A stretch of 8,264 bases of DNA from Pseudorhodobacter antarcticus (GTDB taxonomy: Bacteria > Pseudomonadota > Alphaproteobacteria > Rhodobacterales > Rhodobacteraceae). A program made the translations under genes and the position numbers. Where the stretch lies: positions 1 to 8,264 of the forward strand of contig CAMAWZ010000097.1 in the NCBI GenBank assembly GCA_945861995.1, in the 5' to 3' direction. Positions 1 through 6,604 of the stretch are shown one piece after another; the first letter of the stretch is position 1, and each line of letters opens with the position of its first letter. The notes below the pieces were generated by a model. The model was not told the origin of the DNA, searched no databases, and worked only from the letters and a program-made list of their open reading frames with translations.

Positions 1-275
1 TGGCCAAGTTTATGGAAACGGGCGTTGATCCCGCTGATTTGGCCCGAATCAAGACCCAAGTGCGCGCTGCAGAAATTTACGCCCGCGATGATGCCGGAGA
101 TTTGGCCAACACCTATGGCGCGGCCCTGGCCGTCGGGCTAGGCGTGCAAGATGTGCAAGATTGGCCCACAGTCTTGGACGGGGTGACCGAAGACGATGTC
201 ATGGTCGCCGCCCGCGAAGTGTTAACCCCTGAACACTCGGTCACAGGTTGGCTGGAAACAAAGGCATCCCCATGA
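1..275 (+). CDS. M16 family peptidase, C-terminal end (5' partial)
   Basis: This is the 3' end of a gene that begins before the window; the first full codon is at 3 and the TGA stop is at 273-275. About 91 residues are visible. They resemble the last helices and strand of an M16 (pitrilysin/MPP-like) domain: an 'LARIKTQVRA' helix, an 'ANTYGAALAVG' helix, then a 'VTEDDVMVAAREVLTP' helix leading into the final strand. The part that would carry the HXXEH zinc site lies outside the window, so catalytic competence cannot be read here. The stop overlaps the start of the next M16 gene (ATGA), so the two are almost certainly co-translated. In characterised M16B pairs, such as the Sphingomonas A1 SPH2681/SPH2682 proteins, one subunit carries the zinc motif and the other does not. 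Since the downstream partner lacks it, this one is inferred to be the zinc-binding subunit. Confidence 0.8.
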   Translation, partial: AKFMETGVDPADLARIKTQVRAAEIYARDDAGDLANTYGAALAVGLGVQDVQDWPTVLDGVTEDDVMVAAREVLTPEHSVTGWLETKASP

Positions 276-1576
276 TTCGCGCCGTTTTCATCACGATTGC
301 CCTGCTTGCCGCCAGCCCCCTGCGCGCCGAGGTGGATATTACCGAAGTCACCTCGCCAAACGGGATTAAGGCTTGGCTGCTGGAAGACCATCCGATCCCG
401 TTCACTGCGCTGAATATCCGCTTTCAGGGCGGTACATCGCTGGACAGGGCTGGCAAACGCGGTGCGGTTAACCTGATGACTGCCCTTATCGAAGAGGGCG
501 CGGGTGATTTGGATGCGCAGGGATTTGCCAAGGCGCGCGATGATTTGGCGGCGAGTTTTTCCTTTGGTTCGGACGCAGATGGTATCAGTGTTTCGGCGCG
601 ATTTTTGACAGAAAATCGTGATGCAGCCCTTGCGCTATTGGCGCAGGCATTGACCACCCCCCGCATTGACCAAGACGCGATCGACCGCGTGCGGGGCCAA
701 GTTTTGGCCGGAATCGAGGCAGATGCGAAAGACCCCAGCGCCATTGCGGCCGCGCTATCCAGCGCCGCCATTTATGGCAGCCACCCCTATGGCAGCGATG
801 ATTCAGGCACAGTTGACTCTGTGAACGCCCTGACAAGGCAGGATATTTTAACCGCCTTTGCCGATGCTATTGCCACTGATCGCATGGTGATTGGGGCTGC
901 TGGCGATATGAGTGCCGCTGAACTTGGGGCAGCTTTGGATGGGCTTTTGGGTGGGCTACCCGAAATGGGCGCGCCCCTGCCGCCCAAAGCCAGCCCGAAC
1001 TTTCAAGGCGGCGTCACCGTGCAAGATTTCCCTGGCCCCCAATCGACCGTGCTGTTTTCACAAGGGGGGATCAACGTGAAAGACCCCGACTTTATGGCCG
1101 CCAGTCTGATCAACGAGATTTTTGGCGGTGGCCGCTTTACCGCGCGATTGATGACAGAACTGCGCGATAAGCGCGGCCTGACCTACGGGGTTGGCACAGG
1201 ACTGGCCAGCATGGCCTATGCCGAATCGATGAATGGCAGCTTTCAGGCCAGCAATGAAAAGGTGGCCGAGGCTGTCGACGTGCTGCGCGCCGAATGGGCA
1301 AAGCTGGCTGCGGGCGACCTCACGCAGGCAGAATTGGACGCTGCCAAAACCTATATGATTGGCGCCTATCCGCTGCGCTGGGATGGCAACGGGTCTATCG
1401 CGTCAATTCTGGTTGGGATGCAGATCAACGGTTTTGCGATTGATTATCCCAAAACCCGAAACGATCTTGTGCGCGCGCTGACGCTGGACGATGTCAACCG
1501 CGTTGCGCAGCGGCTTTTGCAGCCAGATCAGGTGCAGATCACCGTGGTTGGGCAACCCAATCCACCGCCAAAATAG
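272..1576 (+). CDS. Exported M16 family protein lacking the zinc motif (partner subunit of an M16B heterodimer)
   Basis: This 434-residue M16 protein is predicted to be exported to the periplasm. The start at 272 is chosen because AAGG at 261-264 sits at ribosome-binding distance and because it gives a clean signal peptide: MIR, a hydrophobic core at residues 4-15, and cleavage near 'PLRA' at 16-19. A longer reading from 248 would bury that signal. Two M16 domains are visible, roughly residues 25-230 and 245-434. Where active members carry HXXEH, this protein reads N-L-M-T-A (67-71), so zinc binding is lost. The second domain keeps the substrate-binding R/Y pair: R298 and Y305 in 'LRDKRGLTYGV', with the same seven-residue spacing as R824/Y831 of insulin-degrading enzyme. 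The protein therefore looks like the non-catalytic half of a two-subunit peptidase whose other half is encoded just upstream (ATGA overlap). The substrate is unknown. The family call is firm; the heterodimer is an inference from synteny and motifs. Confidence 0.88.
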   Translation: MIRAVFITIALLAASPLRAEVDITEVTSPNGIKAWLLEDHPIPFTALNIRFQGGTSLDRAGKRGAVNLMTALIEEGAGDLDAQGFAKARDDLAASFSFGSDADGISVSARFLTENRDAALALLAQALTTPRIDQDAIDRVRGQVLAGIEADAKDPSAIAAALSSAAIYGSHPYGSDDSGTVDSVNALTRQDILTAFADAIATDRMVIGAAGDMSAAELGAALDGLLGGLPEMGAPLPPKASPNFQGGVTVQDFPGPQSTVLFSQGGINVKDPDFMAASLINEIFGGGRFTARLMTELRDKRGLTYGVGTGLASMAYAESMNGSFQASNEKVAEAVDVLRAEWAKLAAGDLTQAELDAAKTYMIGAYPLRWDGNGSIASILVGMQINGFAIDYPKTRNDLVRALTLDDVNRVAQRLLQPDQVQITVVGQPNPPPK

Positions 1577-1624
1577 CCTGCGAATCTCTGGCTGTGTGCG
1601 GGAAAACCTGCTATAGCTGGGGGT

Positions 1625-3472
1625 ATGACCGCTTTGTACCCCAATATAGGCGATATATCGCGCCCTGTGATCCGCGCCTTGGATGAGGCTGCGATCAACA
1701 GAATTGCGGCGGGCGAGGTGGTGGAACGCCCCGCGTCTGCGGTGAAAGAACTGGTTGAAAATGCCATCGATGCGGGGGCCAGCAGCATTCGGGTCGATTA
1801 TGCTGCGGCGGGCAAGGTTCTGATCCGCGTCACCGATGACGGTTGCGGGATGTCGGCGGATGATTTGCCCTTAGCCGTGGCGCGGCACGCGACATCCAAG
1901 ATTGACGGCTCCGATCTGCTGAACATTCGTTCATTTGGTTTTCGCGGCGAGGCGCTTGCTTCACTTGGCGCGGTGGGCCGTCTGACATTGACCAGCCGCA
2001 TTGATGGGCAGTTGGGCGCAAGCCTGACGGTGGAGGGCGGGCGTATGGGCGCGGTGCGGCCCGCCGCTGCCGCGCGCGGAACCGTGATCGAGTTGCGGGA
2101 TTTGTTCTATGCCACGCCCGCGCGGTTGAAATTTCTGCGGTCTGACCGCGCCGAATCGCAGGCGATTGCAGATGTGATGCGCCGCCTTGCCATGGCCCAG
2201 CCCAGAATTTCCTTTACGCTGTCAGAACTTAGCGATGGCGATGCGCCGCGCCAAATCTTTCGCAGCGAGGCAGGGACTGGCGATTTCTTTGATGCGCTGC
2301 AGGGGCGGCTTACCAATTTACTTGGCCGCGACTTTGTCGAAAACGCTCTTGCGATAGATGTTGAACGCGACGGGATGCGGCTAACAGGCTATGCAGCGCT
2401 GCCCACTTATTCGCGTGGAACGGGTGTTCAGCAATTTATGTTTGTGAATGGCCGCCCCGTTCTTGACCGCGTCTTACTGGGCGCGTTGCGTGTTGCCTAT
2501 TTCGATTTTCTGCCCCGCGACCGCCATCCTGCTGCGGTTTTGAACGTGATCTGCGATCCTGAACGGGTGGATGTGAACGTGCATCCTGCAAAATCCGAAG
2601 TGCGCTTTCGCGAACCGGACGCCGCGCGTAGCCTGATCATTACGGGCCTGCGCACTGCGCTATCTGGTGCAGGTCACCGCGCCAGCAGTACAGGCGGGGA
2701 TGCGACTGTGGCGGCGCTGCGGCCTGAAACGGCGTTTGGGCAAGGTGGAATGCAGACACAGGCGCGGGTCTATCAAATGCAGCGCCCGTCTCAGCCCAGC
2801 CTTGGGCGCGCGATGGCCTGGCAAGCCCCGCAATCGGGCTTTGCCGAAGCACCGCAAGCGCGCATGGAACAGGCGGGCGAACCTGCGCAAGACTTTCCAC
2901 TTGGCGCTGCAAAGGCGCAAGTGCATGCGAATTACATCGTTGCACAAACCGCCACGGGTATGGTGATTGTCGATGCACATGCGGCCCATGAACGGCTGGT
3001 TTACGAACGCTTAAAACGCCAAATGGCGGAAAGCGGAATCGCAGCGCAGGCCCTGTTGATCCCTGAAATTGTTGATTTTTCCGTGCCCGACTGCCAGCGC
3101 CTGCTGGATGCGGCAGCCGATTTGGCGCGCTTTGGGCTTATCATCGAACCCTTTGGACAAGGGGCGATTGCCGTGCGCGAAACGCCTGCGATTTTGGGTA
3201 TAGTTTCGGCGGCGGCCCTGCTGCGCGATGTGCTGGACGAGCTTGCAGATACGGGCCACAGCCAGTTGGTTCAGACAAAAATTGAAGCGATCCTATCCCG
3301 CATGGCCTGCCACGGATCGGTGCGCACGGGCCGTCATATGCGGGCTGATGAGATGAACGCGCTGCTGCGCGAGATGGAGGAAACCCCCCATTCAGGCCAG
3401 TGCAACCACGGCCGACCGACATATGTAGAATTAAAACTTTCTGATATTGAACGATTATTTGGACGCACATGA
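1625..3472 (+). CDS. mutL: DNA mismatch repair protein MutL (endonuclease-type)
   Basis: MutL couples mismatch recognition by MutS to strand incision. The 615-residue product has the full architecture. The N-terminal GHKL ATPase carries E42 and N46 in 'KELVENAIDAGA', 'DDGCGM' at 71-76 and 'GFRGEAL' at 105-111. A transducer domain follows to about residue 340, then a variable Gln/Ala/Pro-rich linker (about 345-425) and a C-terminal dimerisation/nuclease domain. That domain has D450-A-H-A-x2-E456-x4-E461, a variant of DQHA(x)2E(x)4E, plus 'ACHGSVRTGR' from 561 and 'CNHGRPT' at 593-599. This is the metal-dependent endonuclease set found in bacteria without MutH. The ATG at 1625 is the only good start; the sole G-run lies one base upstream, too close for normal Shine-Dalgarno use. 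An in-frame GTG at 1667 would start just before the conserved core but also lacks a ribosome-binding site. The stop overlaps rmuC (ATGA). Confidence 0.97.
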   Translation: MTALYPNIGDISRPVIRALDEAAINRIAAGEVVERPASAVKELVENAIDAGASSIRVDYAAAGKVLIRVTDDGCGMSADDLPLAVARHATSKIDGSDLLNIRSFGFRGEALASLGAVGRLTLTSRIDGQLGASLTVEGGRMGAVRPAAAARGTVIELRDLFYATPARLKFLRSDRAESQAIADVMRRLAMAQPRISFTLSELSDGDAPRQIFRSEAGTGDFFDALQGRLTNLLGRDFVENALAIDVERDGMRLTGYAALPTYSRGTGVQQFMFVNGRPVLDRVLLGALRVAYFDFLPRDRHPAAVLNVICDPERVDVNVHPAKSEVRFREPDAARSLIITGLRTALSGAGHRASSTGGDATVAALRPETAFGQGGMQTQARVYQMQRPSQPSLGRAMAWQAPQSGFAEAPQARMEQAGEPAQDFPLGAAKAQVHANYIVAQTATGMVIVDAHAAHERLVYERLKRQMAESGIAAQALLIPEIVDFSVPDCQRLLDAAADLARFGLIIEPFGQGAIAVRETPAILGIVSAAALLRDVLDELADTGHSQLVQTKIEAILSRMACHGSVRTGRHMRADEMNALLREMEETPHSGQCNHGRPTYVELKLSDIERLFGRT

Positions 3473-4641
3473 TTACCTTATTTGGCAAAACTTTTTCCTG
3501 GAACGACCCCGAGATATTGATCATCGTGGGGGCAATCTTAACTCTTGTCCTATTACTGATATTGATCCTGCGCGCGGCAGGCCGCAGCGGGGCAATGGCT
3601 GCTCCGCTGATGGCAGAAATGGGCTGGATGTCGCAGCGTGTGCAGGCGCTTTCTGATGGGCAGGAACGGCTGGCGGGCGGTTTGCACCATGTTTCAGAAA
3701 ACCAAGCTGTCAGCCAAAGCGCGATGCTGGAGTTGATGGAAAAGCGGTTAAGCGAGGTGCAACGCAGCATGGGCGAGGCGCTGACAGGTACATCTCAACG
3801 CACGGCAACCAGCCTTGGCGAATTGCAGCAGCGGCTGGCCACCATTGATAAGGCGCAGGCGAATATCGAAAAGCTGTCTGGTAACGTGCTGAGTTTGCAA
3901 GATATTTTGGCAAATAAACAGGCGCGCGGGGCTTTTGGCGAAATTCAATTGAACGACATTGTGCAAAAGGCCCTGCCGTCAGACGCCTATACGATGCAGG
4001 CAACGCTATCGAACGGCAAGCGCGCCGATTGCCTGATCCATCTGCCCAACCCACCCGGCCCGATTGTGATTGACGCGAAGTTTCCGCTAGAGGCCTATGA
4101 GGCGCTGCGCCGTGCAAAGAGCCCTTCCGAAATTCAGGCGGCGTCGTCTCAACTGCGCACGTCGGTGCGGTTGCATATCAAGGCAATTGCGGAAAAATAC
4201 ATTCTGGATGGCGAAACGGCTGATGGCGCGCTGATGTTTTTGCCATCCGAAGCGGTTTATGCCGAGTTGCACGCGAATTTTCCCGAAGTGGTGCGCGATG
4301 GTTTTGCGGTAAAGGTTTGGATCGTCTCGCCCACAACTTGCATGGCCACGCTAAACACCATGCGCGCGGTGCTAAAGGATGCACGGATGCGCGAACAAGC
4401 GGGGGCCATTCGCGCGACCCTGCGCCAATTGCACCGCGATGTGGAATTGGTGGTAGAACGGGTGGACAAATTATCGACCCATTTCAACCAAGCGCGGGCG
4501 GATTTGGATGGTATTTCTACCGCCGCCGAGCGGGCAGGCAAGCGGGCCGCGCGGCTGGATAACTTTGATTTTGAAGAAATCGTGCCCGAGGTGGAAATGG
4601 CCCCGCTTGCGCCCTTGCTAGAGACGAAAGCGGGCGAATAA
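3469..4641 (+). CDS. rmuC: DNA recombination protein RmuC
   Basis: RmuC family proteins have been linked to limiting recombination at inverted repeats, though the biochemical activity is poorly defined. The 390-residue product has a single N-terminal membrane helix at about residues 14-36 ('EILIIVGAILTLVLLLIL'), then a probable coiled coil (about 50-140), then the RmuC domain (about 140-360). Visible core motifs are 'RGAFGE' (153-158), 'RAD' ending at D187, 'IDAKFP' (201-206), 'FLPSEAVYAEL' and 'VWIVSPTTCMATLNTM'. E158, D187 and D202-A-K204 fit a PD-(D/E)xK nuclease-like arrangement. The start ATG overlaps the mutL stop; a weak GGA at about 3461 may serve as ribosome-binding site, so translation probably depends on coupling to mutL. 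The membrane helix suggests a membrane-tethered protein with its nuclease-like domain in the cytoplasm. The family assignment is secure; the cellular role is inferred. Confidence 0.93.
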   Translation: MITLFGKTFSWNDPEILIIVGAILTLVLLLILILRAAGRSGAMAAPLMAEMGWMSQRVQALSDGQERLAGGLHHVSENQAVSQSAMLELMEKRLSEVQRSMGEALTGTSQRTATSLGELQQRLATIDKAQANIEKLSGNVLSLQDILANKQARGAFGEIQLNDIVQKALPSDAYTMQATLSNGKRADCLIHLPNPPGPIVIDAKFPLEAYEALRRAKSPSEIQAASSQLRTSVRLHIKAIAEKYILDGETADGALMFLPSEAVYAELHANFPEVVRDGFAVKVWIVSPTTCMATLNTMRAVLKDARMREQAGAIRATLRQLHRDVELVVERVDKLSTHFNQARADLDGISTAAERAGKRAARLDNFDFEEIVPEVEMAPLAPLLETKAGE

Positions 4642-4642
4642 C

Positions 4643-5890
4643 TTATTGTTTTTGAACGCAAACCATAAAAAACCCATCCATGCCGCCAAGGTCTGCCCAG
4701 TAATCTGGCCGAAGGCGTAACGCGCCTTTGGGGGTGATCCATGCAGGGTCCATACCGCCGATGTGCGGCGGAACTACGGATAGGTTTTTGTGCCGCGCGA
4801 GCATCGCATCGAGTTGGTCTTCGCCTTCGGCAGGCAAAAGCGAACAGGTGGCAAAAACCATGCGCCCATTGGGGGCCAAAAGCGTCAGCGCATGGTCGAT
4901 CAATTGCGCCTGAAGCGCGACAAGGTTTGCGATTTCCGAACCATCCTTCAGGTAGGGCAGTTCTGGGTGGCGGCGAATGGTGCCTGTTGCCGAACATGGG
5001 GCGTCCAAAAGGATGGCATCGAACGGTTTTTCCGACTGATACGTCAGCGCATCGCCCACAACGCAAGTTGCAGCAAGCCCCGTGCGCGCCAAGTTCTGCG
5101 ACAGACGCGCCATGCGGGGGCCAGAAATGTCTAGCGCGGTCACATCAGCGCCGCGAGAGGCCAATTGCATAGTTTTACCGCCTGGGGCGGCGCAAATATC
5201 CAGCACACGCGCGCCCTTTACATCGCCAAGCAGCGGCACAGCCATAGCAGCAGCAGCGTCTTGCACCCAGAAAGCGCCGCCCTCAAAACCCGCAAGGGCC
5301 GAGATTTGCCCCCCATCGCGCAGTCGCAGCGAACCTGTCGGCAGCAAGACGGCCCCTTCTACCAATCCATCGCTACGCAAGGTCAGGTCGGTTGGCGGGG
5401 CGCTGGCATGGACAGTTTCGATCAAAGACACCACATCGCGGCCATAGGCGTGAACCAGCGGTTGGCGCAGCCAGCGCGGCATCATTTGAACGGGGCCCGC
5501 CAGCACAACAGGGTCGGGAAGCGCGCGCAGCACCGCATTTACCATGCCCGCCAAGTGCTGGCTGCGCTTTCCTATCCGGGCCAGCGCCACCGCCTCGTTT
5601 ACAACGCCATAAGCAGCTTCGCCCAAGCTGCGTTCTAATGCCGCAAGGCGCAGTATATTCATCACATGGAGGGGCGGGGATTTGCGCAAAAGCGGGGTCA
5701 AAAGCCGCTCAATGGGTTCTAATGTGCGAATAACCTGTACTGCAAGACGCTGCGCGCGGGCGCGGTCTGCACTGGTCAGCGCGCGCAAAAAACCTGCATC
5801 TTCATATACTTGCGCCAAGGTTTTCCCTCCGCCCAAGACAGCATCTAATGTGGCAACGGCTGCGGCGCGCGCGCCGTTGGATTGCGTCAT
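4643..5890 (-). CDS. rsmB: 16S rRNA (cytosine-967-C5) methyltransferase, RsmB/NOP family
   Basis: This enzyme methylates C5 of a cytosine in 16S rRNA (C967 in E. coli) using S-adenosylmethionine. The 415-residue product has an N-terminal NusB-like RNA-binding domain (about 1-130, including 'GVVNEAVALAR' and 'GMVNAVLRAL') and a Rossmann-type methyltransferase domain (about 140-415). SAM-binding motif I is 'VLDICAAPGGKT' (229-240), followed by 'TALDIS' (251-256) and 'VGDAL' (278-282). The two cysteines of the m5C mechanism are present: C299 in 'DAPCS' and C349 in 'ATCS'. Their 50-residue spacing equals that of C325 and C375 in E. coli RsmB. The ATG at 5888-5890 gives the expected N-terminus; upstream AGG is ten bases away, so the ribosome-binding site is weak. 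The gene converges on rmuC with one base between stop codons and diverges from the SDHAF4-like gene. The exact target cytosine is inferred from family membership. Confidence 0.92.
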   Translation of the reverse strand: MTQSNGARAAAVATLDAVLGGGKTLAQVYEDAGFLRALTSADRARAQRLAVQVIRTLEPIERLLTPLLRKSPPLHVMNILRLAALERSLGEAAYGVVNEAVALARIGKRSQHLAGMVNAVLRALPDPVVLAGPVQMMPRWLRQPLVHAYGRDVVSLIETVHASAPPTDLTLRSDGLVEGAVLLPTGSLRLRDGGQISALAGFEGGAFWVQDAAAAMAVPLLGDVKGARVLDICAAPGGKTMQLASRGADVTALDISGPRMARLSQNLARTGLAATCVVGDALTYQSEKPFDAILLDAPCSATGTIRRHPELPYLKDGSEIANLVALQAQLIDHALTLLAPNGRMVFATCSLLPAEGEDQLDAMLARHKNLSVVPPHIGGMDPAWITPKGALRLRPDYWADLGGMDGFFMVCVQKQ

Positions 5891-5977
5891 AAATCGTTAA
5901 CCTGCATTTGATATCAACGTCTTGAGTTGTTGTTTATTGTACCTATATGACCGTTACAGATTTCGCAAGGAAAGCAA
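5891..5977. promoter_or_regulatory. Divergent promoter region between rsmB and the SDHAF4-like gene
   Basis: This is an 87-bp, relatively AT-rich region between two divergent starts. On the plus strand TTGAGT (5922-5927), a 16-base spacer and TATATG (5944-5949) form a reasonable sigma70-like promoter that would give a short leader for the SDHAF4-like gene. On the minus strand TACAAT (complement of 5936-5941) is a good -10 for rsmB but has no convincing -35. The two candidates overlap: the rsmB -10 lies in the spacer of the other promoter. A perfect 10-bp palindrome, TTGATATCAA, lies at 5908-5917, and GTTAAC at 5896-5901. AAGGAAA at 5967-5973 is the ribosome-binding site for the ATG at 5978. 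The promoter calls are by eye only. Confidence 0.4.
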
Positions 5978-6178
5978 ATGCCACACTCGCTTAAACCGCC
6001 ATCCGTGCCCGAGGAAGAGCGCGCTTTGCCGCCTGCCGCCCTGCGCGCTTTGGCCGAGGCGGCCGAACGTCGGCGGCACATTCCCGCACCCTTGCCCATC
6101 GAACTGGGTGGCCGTAAAGGGCCAGAGCCTGTGCGCTTTGGCGACTGGGAAAAGAAAGGCTTGGCTGTTGATTTCTAA
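5978..6178 (+). CDS. SDHAF4-like succinate dehydrogenase assembly factor (DUF1674)
   Basis: This small protein of 66 residues has a C-terminal block (44-66) with the hallmark pieces of the DUF1674/SDHAF4 family: 'GGRKGPEP', 'FGDWEKKG' and a final 'DF'. In mitochondria SDHAF4 (yeast Sdh8) binds the flavinylated catalytic subunit SdhA before it joins SdhB and limits oxidant production from unassembled flavoprotein. A similar role in complex II assembly is inferred for this bacterial homologue. The N-terminal part is rich in Pro, Ala, Glu and Arg, apart from a possible helix at about 20-33 ('ALRALAEAAERRR'), and is likely disordered; no signal peptide or membrane segment is seen. The start is well supported by AAGGAAA at 5967-5973. 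No sdh genes are visible nearby, so the gene stands apart from its presumed partners. It diverges from rsmB and ends 12 bp from a convergent gene. The family call is strong; the function rests on eukaryotic work. Confidence 0.88.
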   Translation: MPHSLKPPSVPEEERALPPAALRALAEAAERRRHIPAPLPIELGGRKGPEPVRFGDWEKKGLAVDF

Positions 6179-6200
6179 CGGGCGCTTTACTTAGCGCAGT
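6179..6200. terminator. Possible weak bidirectional terminator
   Basis: Between the convergent stops at 6178 and 6191, GCGCT (6182-6186) can pair with AGCGC (6193-6197) around a six-base loop. The stem is only five base pairs and neither side has a real T-tract (plus strand continues AGTTTAAAA). It also overlaps the stop codon and last codons of the minus-strand gene. The position is right for a shared terminator, but the structure is weak. Confidence 0.25.
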
Positions 6201-6541
6201 TTAAAATCAGCCGACGTACCCCTTCCCTGATCAGACGTGAACCGCATCTTGTTGCCATCGGATTCGACAAGTTGGCAATCATAACTTACCAGATAACCGC
6301 TCCAATCCATTTCGCGGCAAAACAGACCGTCTTTCCAATCCCAATTGCCGGTAATGCCCCAACCCACAGCGCTGCCTTCAATCGCGCCGTTTGGCATCAC
6401 ATTTATTTGCAGATTGAACAGGCCGATATTCAGCGCGCGGCCCTCTAGCGTGTCTAAAAACGCCTTTTTGTCGCCGATTTTTTGAAGATCGGCTAGGCTG
6501 GGTGTGGCCCAAAGGGCGAAAACGATAACAAGACGCAACAT
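6191..6541 (-). CDS. Small predicted exported protein of unknown function
   Basis: I do not recognise this family. The 116-residue reading starts at 6539-6541, preceded on the minus strand by AAGG at about eight bases, and begins with a typical signal peptide: MLR, a hydrophobic stretch at 4-12, and a likely cleavage after 'SLA' (15-17). An in-frame ATG at 6583 would add 14 residues that hide the signal. The mature part (about 99 residues) has alternating short strand-like segments with Gly/Asn/Asp turns, suggesting a small beta-rich fold ('GRALNIGLFNLQINVMPNG', 'GWGITGNWDWKDG', 'MRFTSDQG'). It has exactly two cysteines, C75 in 'GLFCREMDW' and C89 in 'YDCQLVE', which could form a disulfide in the periplasm. 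It lies 63 bp after dapB on the same strand and may share its transcript. It is convergent with the SDHAF4-like gene. Function unknown; that it is a real gene is supported by signal, ribosome-binding site and codon use. Confidence 0.75.
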   Translation of the reverse strand: MLRLVIVFALWATPSLADLQKIGDKKAFLDTLEGRALNIGLFNLQINVMPNGAIEGSAVGWGITGNWDWKDGLFCREMDWSGYLVSYDCQLVESDGNKMRFTSDQGRGTSADFKLR

Positions 6542-6604
6542 GATATGAACCTTCACTTTTGCGGGTATACGCAGCCCACGCAACTTTGGTTCACTTTTCG
6601 CGCC
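6542..6604 (-). repeat. Nine-bp direct repeat in the dapB to exported-protein spacer
   Basis: TTCACTTTT occurs twice in this 63-bp spacer, at 6552-6560 and 6590-6598, 38 bp apart start to start. Read on the minus strand, each copy is AAAAGTGAA preceded by GC-type bases, and the copy nearest the gene runs into its ribosome-binding site (GTGAAGG). This may be a paired regulator site or a small duplication; chance cannot be excluded. No convincing terminator for dapB is seen here. Confidence 0.4.

Noticed and set aside
248..271. Earlier start for the second M16 gene at 248
   Set aside because: It adds eight residues ahead of a clean signal peptide and lacks the well-placed AAGG seen for the start at 272.
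2640..2989. Several roughly 100-codon frames on both strands within the MutL linker
   Set aside because: The linker is GC-rich and weakly conserved, which opens other frames by chance; the translations are Arg/Ala/Pro-rich with no start signals.
3141..3770. Open minus-strand frame (209 codons) over the mutL/rmuC junction
   Set aside because: Antisense to two well-supported genes, with low-complexity shadow composition and no recognisable family.
4257..5066. Long open minus-strand frame (269 codons) over the ends of rmuC and rsmB
   Set aside because: It lies antisense to rmuC and out of frame with rsmB, both with full family motifs; its composition is Arg/Cys/Pro-rich as expected for a GC-rich shadow, and it has no recognisable domain.
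5922..6194. Plus-strand frame starting at a TTG at 5922, overlapping the SDHAF4-like gene
   Set aside because: It is in a different frame from the conserved DUF1674 reading, begins inside the promoter region and has no recognisable similarity.
6542..6583. Earlier start for the small exported protein at 6583
   Set aside because: The extra 14 residues would mask the signal peptide, and the internal ATG at 6541 has a suitable ribosome-binding site.
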